NCBI GenBank assembly: GCA_963969495.1 | Contig: OZ018327.1 | Location: 33,901,175 to 33,965,174 of the forward strand | DNA length: 64,000 nt | From: Ceratothoa steindachneri | Lineage: Eukaryota > Arthropoda > Malacostraca > Isopoda > Cymothoidae | Direction of reading: 5' to 3' | In this document: positions 54,317 to 64,000 of the stretch, piece after piece | Position numbering within the stretch: the stretch's first letter is position 1 | How the letters are laid out: each line of letters starts with the position of its first letter | Notes under the pieces: model-generated | The model's input: the letters and a program-made list of their open reading frames with translations, nothing else | Told to the model about the DNA's origin: nothing | Database searches by the model: none | Translations under genes and position numbers: made by a program

Positions 54317-55805
54317 TGTCATTGCCGAATATAAATATGTCGTGGTTTACGGTCGAGTACGTATGTACGTTTGATTCATACATGAGTTAATCCGTTCCAC
54401 TTTTCTTTAAGAGTGCTCTAATTTAATTTTTTAACCAGGGAAGCTTCGTATTAAGATATATCTATTGCCATTTGCTGCATTCAAGGATCTAATTAAACAA
54501 CTCCGACAAAATATGCTTTTAATCACATATAAGAACGAAATCTTAAATCTTTAAATACATTAATTCTATAGCAAGAGGGTCTGATAAAAAGTAACACTAA
54601 AAATGAGTAATACGAGATGGTTGACGCAAAACTCACTTCTAATACCCGAGATTTAAGCTCAATTAATGCTAGTTCTTTAATCATTTGAAATTAAAATAGT
54701 CTGGTTACGACTACCCGATTGAAATAGTTTTGCTACGAATACACTTTCGCACGGAATGGGAAATAACAAAAAATGAATAAATTTTGTATTCGTTTTACCT
54801 TTAACTCGGAGAGTGTCGACAGTTGGGTGACTTTGAAAGTGAGCATCGCTGAGGTGAGGCGAGCTTGACTGGAGACCTACCTCCTCGCTGAGGTAAGGCG
54901 AGCGTGGTGAGGTGATTCGAGAAAACATCTGATGCTTCTCTCGACTTAACGATGTAAGTGAGGGGATCTTGGATGAGTGAAAGTTATCCCGATCCCAGTG
55001 TTACCAATTCTGGCTTCTCGATGGTGAGACTTAACTAAGATGTGAATCTTTCTCGAATGGGAATTCACTTTGGGTTTCCTCAATGGTGATGGGTATCTCT
55101 ACTTTTCCAGCAAACTGAGATACGTGATTTGCTCTGGACGAGAATGGTAGGAGAATGGTCTCGATACCACTGGTCTGCTCTTCTAAGCGACCAAAGGAAC
55201 AGCCTCGGGAGGGTAAGTCCCGCTTGGTTCCAACTATCTTCTTTATTCCCTGTTTGACTCAGGGACTCGTCTTCTTCTCTCGACGGCTACGCGAATTCTC
55301 CTCTAAATTTCTCAAGATTGAGTTATATACGTCAATTATCCCTTGGGGGAAGGGAGACGAGGGAACTTATGAGGGGCGGACCGTCACTAGCACACAGTAA
55401 AGCCCCTCTCCTAGAACATAAATTCTCAACGCTGTGACACTTCGCCCCTTCAGGTTTACGCAGGGGAAAGGTTAGATTTCGTCTATTTGGCGAAAGTAGA
55501 CATAAACAATCGTAGGGGACAGTGAGCCTGTTCATAGATTTTCTGCTCACGAAGCCTTAGGTAACAAGATTTTCATTCTAAAGGCTCTCACACCCTCCTA
55601 TGTTTATATTAACGGACTACACCACCAGTCTCGTAAATTACGAAATCTGCTGGCCGAAATCCCTCTTTGCGAGCGACTTCGAAGGGTCTTTAGGCAGCGG
55701 GAAAAGGGGGTGGTGATAAAGTCTTGGCCCAATGCGAAGGGTAACGGTTGACGCTGTATAAACAAACTAGCGTCTGCTTGCCCTCGTTATATTCATTCCT
55801 CCACA
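54317..55805 (-). repeat. LTR (family L, copy d)
   Basis: The minus strand starts TGTGGAGGAATGAATATAAC at 55805 and ends CGGCAATGACA at 54317, like copy a (TGTAGAGGAAT ... CGGCATTCTACGACA). AAGAGTGCT near 54410 is also found near the same end of copies a and b. A TATA candidate GTATATAACTC lies near 55326. The flanking 5-mers AGCGA and AAAGC do not match, so it may be a 3' LTR left by a deletion. Gypsy gag on the same strand starts about 600 bp upstream. Confidence 0.6.
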
Positions 55806-56399
55806 AAAGCTAACACCGTCTGGCAAGGTGTCATTGACCCCAAACTCACATATGTCATTGCGAAATTAGCATGCAGATATAATATAAGCAATAAGATAGT
55901 ATTTGCACCATTCACCACTTTAGCTGACTTTCTGCCCCGTATAAGCTTCCAATTGCAAATCAAACGAGATTTCATCGATAAGACTCAGATAAGCACTTGG
56001 CTCTCTAAATAGCTCTACTGCTACCTGATCCTCTTGCTTGCTAAAAGTAAATTTCCACGTGTAAATAAAGTCGTGATTACCTCTCCTATTCACCTAGTTT
56101 CTGGGTAATTCCTGGTGAGCTAAAGATACGGCCTGGCGCTTCTTCCCGTACCTGGACTTCTCCCCTCCACCTTTTCTCTGCCCCTTCTCTTAGGACTAAC
56201 TGGTAATTACTGATGCGGTGTCCCGCCCCGGTAATAACAGCGCAATGCATCTCCCCTACTTGGCCTCCTATTGGTTTAAATTCTTATTATTGGGCTCTTT
56301 ATCTCGCTAAATTTCCCTTTTTCCGCATATGGCGCTTTTATCTTGCCACTTCCATTCTTAAAAATATTTTATTATTTTTACGAACGTAATTTCTTTTTT
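55806..56399 (-). other. Gap between Gypsy gag and LTR d
   Basis: No protease, RT or integrase motif is found in this interval. If gag and LTR belong together, pol is deleted here. Confidence 0.4.
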
Positions 56400-57260
56400 C
56401 GGTTAAGAAATGCAAGTGTGCTAAGGATTCGCGCCCTGTATCAATTCTGAGATGCCGTTCCTATCGAGATGGGCATATAACTCTGCGGGAAATTTCACTC
56501 GAATAAGTTTTTCTTTTATATACGCAACGCTGACCGCTGAGAATCCTTGTAACCAGCGTTTAAGATTACGCTCAAGAGGCAGACGCAAACTCTAAGTACG
56601 TTTCATTTTCATCATTTTCGCCGAACCGAACTAAAGGCTTACTGGCAATTCACAGCGATGCCTTGATATTTATTACCTGCGGAAAGCTTTGTCTATCACA
56701 TCGTAATTTCTCGCGTCATTATCAGGCAAATCAAGGTACATCTACTCGCCTTTTCCCTTAAATCCGTGCCCCGGAGTCCCTATGTCTAGTATAAATTTCC
56801 GCTTCTGTCTCAAATGAACTAAACATGCGTTCCGGTTCGGTTTCGTCTAAACTAGGCTGTAATCTGACTTGGTGAGACATTGTTATTACAGGTAGGCCTA
56901 CTTGACTCAACCGCCGACGACGCATGCGACCGTATTTCTCTCTATTTCTTTTAATCGATTTCAAGCCTCGGCTCCTCCGATGCCGCAATATCTCTAGGGA
57001 TTTGTATATATTCCTCGTCCGCGTCTAACTCTATTGTAATTGCTTTATCGATTCTTGAAAGTATCCTCCGCTCTACCTAACACTGCACTGCCTTCGTTCG
57101 CTTCAACTGTCTAATCAAAATAGTGCTCGATAGTGCTACACAACTTATCCTTTGTCCACGATTTAGGCTCGTGAATGTTTTTCATAACCGCAATTTCGTC
57201 CAACTCCGTCTTACATGTTCCGAACTGGGAGGAGGAGGGGGAAGGGGCAAAAAAATTCTG
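56400..57260 (-). pseudogene. Gypsy-type gag polyprotein, decayed
   Basis: The minus strand reads HEPKSWTKDKLCSTIEHY, later EPERMFSSFETEAEIY, GKGE, stop, MYLDLPDNDARNYDVIDKAF, then ERNLKRWLQGFSAVSVAYIK and EKLIRVKFPAELYAHLDRNG. In gags of Gypsy elements an N-terminal ..WTK.EL....HY segment is followed by FE+.A....W, L.GKA...Y..L.......Y..VK..L and E....YLEFA..L......W...... with a final LP.EL. At least five stops or frameshifts break it. A zinc knuckle is not found after it. Confidence 0.72.
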
Positions 57261-57539
57261 AAATGGAAGCCATACCAGAATCACTTGAAATACCCCAAAT
57301 GTTCCAAACACACAGACACATAGTTGAAACTGGATTCCGTTTCAACCTTCGTTTCTTTCCAATCACCAGACTTGGTCGCCCAATTATTTATGCTTTAGAA
57401 CTACTATTTATCTATAAACTCTCATTTATGCTCTAATACAAAAGTTTAACACACTTCAAAGCAAGTAAGGAAGACGAAAACAAAATAGTAATTTCCACGG
57501 GTTCGCGAAGAAAGGCGGATTGCAAAAAGATGAAGCCAA
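57261..57539. other. Anonymous sequence between opposed Gypsy fragments
   Basis: Opposed gag and integrase fragments flank it. No feature is recognised. Confidence 0.4.
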
Positions 57540-58262
57540 ACTCCAAAATGAGTTGCAACTTAATAAAATCGTTATTTGAATTTTCATTCTGTTAGGATTT
57601 CTACTTACAATTCAAAAGGATCAAGCTACGAATTTTACGTCGGCTCTTTTTTCTAAAGCTTCCGAAGTCTTAGGTATATCGTTGAAAACGTCCTCTATTT
57701 ATCATCATGAAACGATGGTGTTATAGAACAATCTCATCCACCATAAAGGATTTATTCGCAAATACACACACGAAAATCGAGTGTCCTGGGATGAAAAAAA
57801 TTACACTTTCACTGAGGGATACCGTGAACTCAGATGTCGGCTTCACGCCTTGCGAGCTAATTAATCTTTGCTTACCGGGTCAATGGTCCCCTTGCTACAT
57901 TATAAGATAAGCAGACAAGTAGCCAAGATGGTAGTACAGCAGAAGTTAACGAGCAGTCTGGCTTAACGTATGTCCGTCATTTGAATTTTAAACTCCGTGA
58001 CATGAAATGTTTCGCTCAAGAGAAGTTGTTCAAAGTCAGTTAAATATGAAAAGAAATAACGATAAGAACTCTGTGGTGAGCCTGGTGATAAGGTAGTTCT
58101 TTTCTTGCCGAATAGTAAGCAACCTTTTGAAGTTAAATTTATAGGCCTTTATAAAGTGAAAAAGAACCTAAGTGACGAGTATTATATAATTAAGACTCCT
58201 GTCGAAAGAAATAAAGAGTTGCTTTGCGATATTACTAATTTAATAAGGTATTATGAGCAACA
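57540..58262 (+). pseudogene. Gypsy integrase, second half of core and C-terminal domain
   Basis: The plus strand reads FILLGFLLTIQKDQATNFTS, ALFSKASEVLGISLKTSSIY, HHETMVL, stop, HKGFIRKYTHENRVSWDEKN and FTPCELI. These fit the Gypsy integrase core: IQ.DQG.NF.S..F......L.I...TSS.YHPE, LKSM.RKY....WDE, the GF.P.EL+. DQATNF carries a catalytic Asp. The C-terminal domain follows after lesions: PNSKQPFEVKFIGLYKVKKN, LSDEYYIIKTP and NLIRYYE. It is in the opposite strand to the neighbouring gag. Broken by several stops. Confidence 0.85.
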
Positions 58263-59469
58263 CAGAGTTGTGGCAGTGGCTAGATCGGCGAGAGGTGGCG
58301 CCACGGGTAGGGTTAGCGACTAGAGCCAGGCGGCGGGAGATGCAGGAGGCCTGTAGGACGCCGAAGGAGAGGCTAGCTGCAAGGACGGGAGGAGTGTGGG
58401 AGCATGAAACTCAATACGCCGCTATCACACATAATTTCCCTGGTTGAGACGCATCAGCGCAGCTGTATTTAATTTGGGGTGCTTTATTACCGTCTTCCCC
58501 CAGTTTGATTGCGCCGTCCCGCTCTGAGGCTCAGCAGCCGTATTCATTCTCCCCCCACCCCTTTCGGGTAGAAGGGAATCTCGCTTATTTCCCTTTCGCA
58601 TCGTCGATGCTTCGAAATTATCAAGGTCCATGTGTGCTTAAGTCACGTCCGATATCCCTTGGAGCGCCTTGCTGCGCACATCCTTCTGACGACCATGGCT
58701 GTGGCCTCCTAATTAAGGTGATGTCTGCAAAGCCTCAGCCAATAGAGAGAGCCTGAGCTTCTCGCCGTCCAGGTCCGAGTATCTGTCCCCCCGTGAAATG
58801 GTCCCTTCGCCCTTGTGATCTTCTCAGCAGATCGTCTTCGCGTAATCTGCCCTGATCAGAGGAAGATTACAGAAACCCCGTTTACCCCCCGGAAGATTGT
58901 CCTGGGTTTCTCTCGTCTCACTAGATTGATTGAGACTTCCTGCCATCCCGCAGACGAATCTTGATTTGTGATTACTTCTCCCTGGAGCCGAGGTAATCTC
59001 AACTCCCTTCGGAGTCTCTCTGGACGCCTTCGCATTGGGACCCCATCGAAGAAGACCTGGCCATTGGTCTTCCACCTCCCCAGTTCATCCACCAATGGTA
59101 ACCAGGAGTCCTTTCCTCGTATGTCCCACCTCTCCGTTCCCAGTCCTAAGAAGAATTCCCCTATTTTGTGTAACTTATTGTATCACTTACATATATTTTC
59201 TCCAGACTTAGTTTCCTTAATTTTTGCCCGTCATAATATTCTTTGGTCGTACTAATTATTATTTAGATTTCCATATTTATCTGTGCCTCTGTTCTTATTA
59301 TTTGTATTAAAGTTTATTTTTTTAGAGGTGTTTATCTTTCGAATAACTCTTGAGACGAACTCGGCAAACGTATTCCCATTCAAAGAGCCAACCTTAATAA
59401 TATTGCACTCTAGTTGGAAGGTATTTACCATCCCCAAATTTAATTGTACCCGAGCCCAGCGCCGACAGT
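58263..59469 (+). other. 1.2 kb after Gypsy integrase, unassigned
   Basis: The interval would hold the 3' untranslated region and an LTR of the integrase copy. I could not find a repeated terminus to delimit one. Frames of 64-95 codons here are not recognised. Confidence 0.4.
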
Positions 59470-60135
59470 GGCAGCCTGGCTTACAAACGTGTGTACCTTT
59501 TTGAGACCTTTGGGTCACAGGCCTTCGTCTCTCGACATGAAGCTGGACGGTGAGATTTTCGAGGGGACGACACGACTCAGGAATCAGGAAGTTTTGAAAC
59601 AAATTAGCGAGAAAACTCTGCATATAAGCGAGGCGCAGCACCAAGAGGCGGTTCTTAGAGAGATTCACGACACCCCCTCATCGAAGTACTTAGATTGCGT
59701 GATGGACTCCCGCATGGCATTGAACCTTTTTCAGAAATCCCACTGATAAGATGGTCTCCGTATCGATTAAGCCCGCGATACTATCAACTGCTCCGGGAAG
59801 AGTCAAATTTCTCGTGGCCTCGGGAACCGTCATCTGGTAGCTGGAGAAGCACGCGTCTACTAGTCAGCGAGTCTGGGAGTGCAAAGTTCGTAGGCAAAAG
59901 TCTTCAGAGACGTGAATCGATTCATCCCGATCATGCAATATATAATCGACGAAAAGGCAGCTAAAAAAATTGTGTCAAAATACGACTTGTTCCGTGGTTA
60001 CTAAAAGATCCTCCCTACGGAAGATGAAAGAAATTAACTGCATTTATCTCCAGATGGGCTCTACACTTGAATCAGCCGTGGATTTAGGTATCCATGGGGC
60101 TTCCTACAGGGCTAAATCCCCCCAAATTTCAGACC
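59470..60135 (+). pseudogene. Gypsy reverse transcriptase, N-terminal part
   Basis: Read on the plus strand with frame changes: EPFSEIPLIRWSPYRLSPRY (compare P.PI+Q.PYR+.P), then FRDVNRFIPIMQYIIDEKAA, KKIVSKYDLFRGY, stop, KILPTEDERN, stop, LHLSPDGLYT. In Gypsy RTs ...D.YR.+N......PIP.I...+D.......+FS+.DL..GY.QI......TAF.TPDGLY is the fingers and motif A region; Asp of YDLFRGY is catalytic. The strand agrees with the integrase piece but the order is reversed, so they come from different copies or a rearrangement. Confidence 0.75.
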
Positions 60136-60589
60136 CGCTTATATTTAATTTTTAAGCCATAGTTATATTTTGCTATTAAGAAAGTTATGTGATAATATAG
60201 AATATATATATAAAAAACAGTTTTTGAAACCGTTGTGTTTGAATGTATCTTATATGATACATGTCTAAAATTTAGGTAAATCTCAAAAATAATTATTAAA
60301 TTCAGAATTATACCTTTGAGGTCCCAAAATTACACTAAACTACAATTCCTAATTTTCTAATGCGAGAAAAAAAATTAGATTTGAAAGAGTGAGTGTTCAC
60401 TCCTTCATGAGATGCTGTTATTTATTATCAATACTGTCTATCATAACCCTTATTAATGATCAATGCCCTTTTTTCAGGACTCCTTAGAGGGAGGAATTCA
60501 GGTTAGTCTCCTCCCCTTCAATTTTCTATCCTGGATCCGCCACTGCCTCGAAAGAACATTAGGTTGAATAGTTCAGCGAGTACCTTTCA
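60136..60589 (+). other. AT-rich interruption of the Gypsy RT
   Basis: AT-rich sequence with no RT palm (Y.DD) motif. It separates the two RT-side fragments. Confidence 0.45.
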
Positions 60590-60925
60590 GCGAAGCCTAT
60601 GAATTTGGTCGCCGATAGCTCAAAGTAGCAAATGCATCGAATTGCAATGCTATTTTAATAGCTAGATGAGGCCAATTTAACGGTGAATCCACGAAAATCG
60701 GAGTTTGGGAAGTCCGGTATACAATATATCAGGCACAGATATAGTAAGGGGAGGGTCATTGGCACCACAACAACGATCAACGAGATGCCCACTCCAAAGA
60801 CCCCGAAGAATAGAAAAGAGATCCAGCGGTTCCTCGGGATGGCCTTATTCTACAGAAGCTTTTTTCCGAATTTCTTGACGGTAGCGGCACCGGTCACCGA
60901 AATGACTCGAGTATTACACTATAAT
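60590..60925 (+). pseudogene. Gypsy RT thumb / RNase H connection fragment
   Basis: The frame reads LDEANLTVNPRKSEFGKSGI, QYIRHRYSKGRVIG, then PTPKTPKNRKEIQRFLGMAL, FYRSFFPNFLTVAAPVTEMT and R. It matches the conserved Gypsy pol stretch: L..A.LT.N..KC.FG...++YLGH.+..G.+......+......P.P.T.KE+R.FLG...YYR.F+PNF...A.PLT.+... The similarity stops abruptly at about 60925, where 41-bp-satellite-like sequence begins. About 105 codons are open. Confidence 0.92.
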
Positions 60926-61115
60926 GTTTATGATTTACACTCAAATATTCGCATGACCATCAAAAAAGTATATTATTTAAAGTATATTATAAAGTATATT
61001 ATTTAAAATCAACTAACACAACAACGCCTATATGGCAAACAAATACCACGATACCTACAACGTTCATTTCAGTTAATCAACGCCACGGTGTTTATAGAAA
61101 TGATTATTTACACTA
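60926..61115 (+). repeat. Diverged units of the 44.6-kb satellite abutting Gypsy
   Basis: TTTATGATTTACACTCAAAT, TATATTATTTAAAATCAACT, AACACAACAACGCCTATATG and GATTATTTACACTATGTTGA resemble satellite unit pieces. They begin exactly where the Gypsy similarity ends. Confidence 0.7.
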
Positions 61116-62044
61116 TGTTGATAGTTTGCCACGAGTCGAGAGACAAGAGAGCGAGGGAGGACAATAAACTTGGTACTTGATCAGAGATTGTTTACACCTG
61201 ACGGAAGAGTGAAGGCACTCGATTGAGTTTTGATTCATTGAACTGGCTTTTGTGGTAGGCTTCAGGGTTGCCATATAGCGAGAGAAATGCCACATAGCCC
61301 TTTTTATAGGGGTAAAGTGCGAGTGTCTAATCAGGGGCATTTATCCATCATCTTGATTTCCTTTCATTCCATCACTCATTCTTTTTACTTATCTCTCTTT
61401 GTTTGTCAAACTACACCAGTTGAAATTAATGAATCTAGTTGATTAAGGGAAATTATATATATGCCCCCTGACCCACACCGAGCTACAAATCCCAAATCGT
61501 CTGCCTACAGCTCACTACAGTTAAAAGTGCAACGTCAACACAGCCCCGTATCAAAATAAGCAGGAAATCGTATATTTTTTGTTCTATTTTGTTTGTCTCG
61601 TATAAAAACAATGTTTGGCTTCGTCCCAAGTGATGGCATTTAGTGGGTGAGTGCAAAGAAGAGACTACAATCAGCGCTTAGACCATGTGGGCACACCACT
61701 CTCTCGAACCTGTTTAGCCTCCATACCTAAGGCCCCTTCATGTGCGTGGGGCTAGGAGGGTACACGATTGTACAGATTACAGGTACACTATATTGGAAAG
61801 GGTGGCGTTACTTAAAGAGGTCATCAGCGTTCAGTGTGGAAAGAAATGCGGAATAGGGCTTGGAAGGGGACCCGCAAATGCCAGAGCTATTAAACATAAC
61901 ATTTCACCCTAAATGCCAAGAGAGTGGGTGGGACCAGGGATGCCACAAGTCTTTTGGGAAGCGTAACAAAATTTTTCCAAAAACTTGCCATATTTCTTAA
62001 TTTCTTATCTATTTTTATTAGTTATTTTATTATATAATACTACC
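61116..62044. other. Unassigned 0.9 kb
   Basis: No feature is recognised. The 75-codon minus frame at 61113-61340 is not similar to anything I know. Confidence 0.45.
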
Positions 62045-62465
62045 AAGCAATGGCTTCGATACCTATATTTATTTCTGAACTTCAGCATTTTGTTTTCATC
62101 ATCATCATCATCATCACTAACTATAATTTAAGAAGGGGATTTTTTGAGTATTTGAATAATAATTTCGACTTAGTTTGGTTATGACTTATGTTTTTTTTAT
62201 CAAAGTTTAGAAATAAATAAAAGTATCTAAATTTTGTGAATTTTTTAAAACCCGAAGAATTACAAATGGTGAAGTTCAGAAAATTTATTTTTATATATCT
62301 TCTACTATAACTCTATACTTTAGCAACGTGATATTTTGAAAGGGGAGAAATTTAGTTTAAGAGTTCCTTTTTTAAAATTATTATAATTGGCGAAGTTCAG
62401 AAAATTTATAAAAATTTAACCATGGCTGCTTTTTTTTAGATTTTAAATTTTAATCTTATAATTTC
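62045..62465 (+). repeat. Repeat module (family 1) copy 2
   Basis: In order: CAATGGCTTCGATACCTATA, TTCTGAACTTCAGCATTTTG, an ATC/GAT triplet run, TTTAAGAAGGGGATTTTTTG, TTTGGTTATGACTTATGTTT, CCGAAGAATT, ATTTTGAAAGGGGAGAAATT, GGCGAAGTTCAGAAAATTTA and AACCATGGCTGCTTTTTTTT. The same chain lies inverted at 7.25-7.79 kb. Right after its TTAAATTTTAATCTTA end the 47-bp array starts. Confidence 0.85.
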
Positions 62466-62479
62466 TATTTTGAGAATTG

Positions 62480-64000
62480 CCAATGTGAATATTGCTTACG
62501 CAAGATACTTCTATTATGAGAATTGTTATTGTGAGTATTGCCCATATATGATAATTCCTTTTATGAGAAATAGTATTGTGAGTATTGCCCATGTATGTTA
62601 TTTTCTTTTATAAGAATTGCCACTGTGAATATTTCCCACGCGAGATAATTCTTATTATAAGAATTGCCTCTTAATTTGAGCATGTATGATAAATCCTATT
62701 AAGAGAAATACAATTGTGAGTATTGCCCATGTATGATATGTTCTATTTTGAGAAATGCCACTGTGAGTATTGCCCACGCAAGATAATTCCTATTATGAGA
62801 ATTGCCGATGGGTATTGCCCATGTATGATAATTCCTATTATGAGAATTACCGAGTAGTATTGCCCATGCAAGATAATTCCTATTATGAGAATTGACATTG
62901 TGAGCATTGCACACGCAAGATATTTCTCATTATGAAAATTGCCATTTTGAGTCTTGCCCATGTTTGGTTTTTATTATTTTTAAAATTGCCACTGTGAGTA
63001 TTGCCCACCCAAGATAATTGCTATTATGAGAAATGCCATTGTCAGTATTGCCCATGTTTGATAATTTCTACTTTATAAATTGCCATTTTGAGTATTGCCC
63101 ACGCAAGATAATTTCTATTTTGAGCATTGCACATGTATGGTAATTCCTAATACGAAAATTGCCATTGTGAGTATTACCCATATATGATAATTTCTATTTT
63201 GAGAATTGCCCCTGTTCATATTGCCCACGCAAGAGAATTCCCATTATGAGAATTGCAGATGAGTATTGCTCATGTATGATAATTCTTATTCTGAGAATTG
63301 CCTATGATTATTCCCCATGCAAGATAATTCCTATTATGAGAATTGCCGATGAGTATTGCCCATGTATGTTAATTCTTATTATGAGAAATGCCATTGTGAA
63401 ATTGCCCACACAAGATAATTCCTATTTTGATAATTGCCGCTGTGAGTATTGCCCATATATGATAATTCATATTATGGGAATTGTCAGGGTACTAATGCCC
63501 ACGCAAGATAATTGCTATTGTGAGAATTGACCATATATGATTAATCATCTTATGGAAATTGTCACTGTTAGTAATGCCCACGCAAGATAATTCCTATTGC
63601 GACAATTGCCACTAAGTATTGCCCATGTATGATAATTTTTATTATGATAATTGCCTCTGTGACTATTACCCACCAAAGATAACTCCTATTATGAGAATTG
63701 CCACTGAGAGTATTGCTCGCGCAAGAATTTTCCTATTATGAGAATTGCCAATGAGTATTGCCCATGTATGATAATTCCTATTATGAGAATTGCCACTGTG
63801 AGTATTGCCCATAAAAGATAATTTATATTTTGAGAATTACCACTGTGAGTATTGCCGACGCAAGATAATTCCTATTATGAGAATTGCCGATGAGTAGTGC
63901 CCATATATGATAATTCATATTATGGGAATGGCCGCTGTAATAATGCCCACGCAAAATATTTTCTATTGTGAGAATTACCCATGAGTATTGCCCATATAAT
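62480..64000 (+). repeat. 47-bp minisatellite array with alternating unit types, leaving the window
   Basis: The common part is ATAATTCCTATTATGAGAAT and TGCCACTGTGAGTATTGCCC. Two unit types tend to alternate: one continues CATGTATG, the other CACGCAAG, giving a dimer of about 94 bp. About 32 units are in view and the right end is outside. Several units have lost the GTGAG stretch (e.g. GCCGATGAGTATTGCC). Frames within it are by-products. Confidence 0.96.

Noticed and set aside
59252..59668. 138-codon minus-strand frame
   Set aside because: It is opposite to the start of the Gypsy RT fragment and has no recognisable motif.

Overview
This is eukaryotic, almost certainly animal, DNA. I find no intact host gene, rRNA or functional tRNA. 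Nearly everything that can be recognised is a decayed transposable element, a tandem array or an (AT)n microsatellite. The mix (mariner, piggyBac, hAT, Penelope-like, Jockey/CR1-like LINE and Gypsy elements, with very many (AT)n tracts and kilobase minisatellites) fits an arthropod, and I would guess a crustacean. The species is an inference and is not shown by the sequence.

Layout. 0-5 kb: a deleted Tc1/mariner-type transposase, then a rotted Jockey-like LINE (zinc-knuckle ORF1, endonuclease, reverse transcriptase (RT)) with an inverted LINE tail inside it. 5.5-19 kb: four large arrays (50-bp polypurine, 16-bp, degenerate pentamer, 41-bp) separated by repeat modules, a SINE-like tRNA head and anonymous AT-rich DNA. 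20-25 kb: one piggyBac transposase pseudogene on the minus strand, cut into four pieces by an LTR, a mariner and a hAT-like element. 26-31 kb: two LTRs of one family, one of them broken by a nearly full-length mariner. 31-38 kb: a second hAT-like copy, tRNA-like pieces and anonymous DNA. 38.4-42.3 kb: a Penelope-like element split by an LTR, ending in a 280-bp-arm palindrome made of Penelope tails. 42.6-44 kb: a hAT transposase pseudogene and a Tc1-type MITE. 44.6-47.5 kb: a 41-bp satellite with higher-order structure. 49.2-52 kb: a LINE split by a solo LTR with a perfect 5-bp target duplication. 53-61 kb: a minisatellite module, another LTR, and Gypsy gag, integrase and RT fragments in scrambled order and strand. 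62-64 kb: a second copy of the 7.2-kb module, running into a 47-bp array that leaves the window.

The pieces do not form a pathway. They record successive insertions, and nesting gives their relative age: piggyBac before mariner and hAT; Penelope and LINE before the LTR family; one LTR before the mariner. The two observations I find most worth pursuing are a set of repeat modules whose flanks are shared between copies while their tandem arrays differ, and the Penelope tails with a hammerhead-like fold beside (AT)n tracts.
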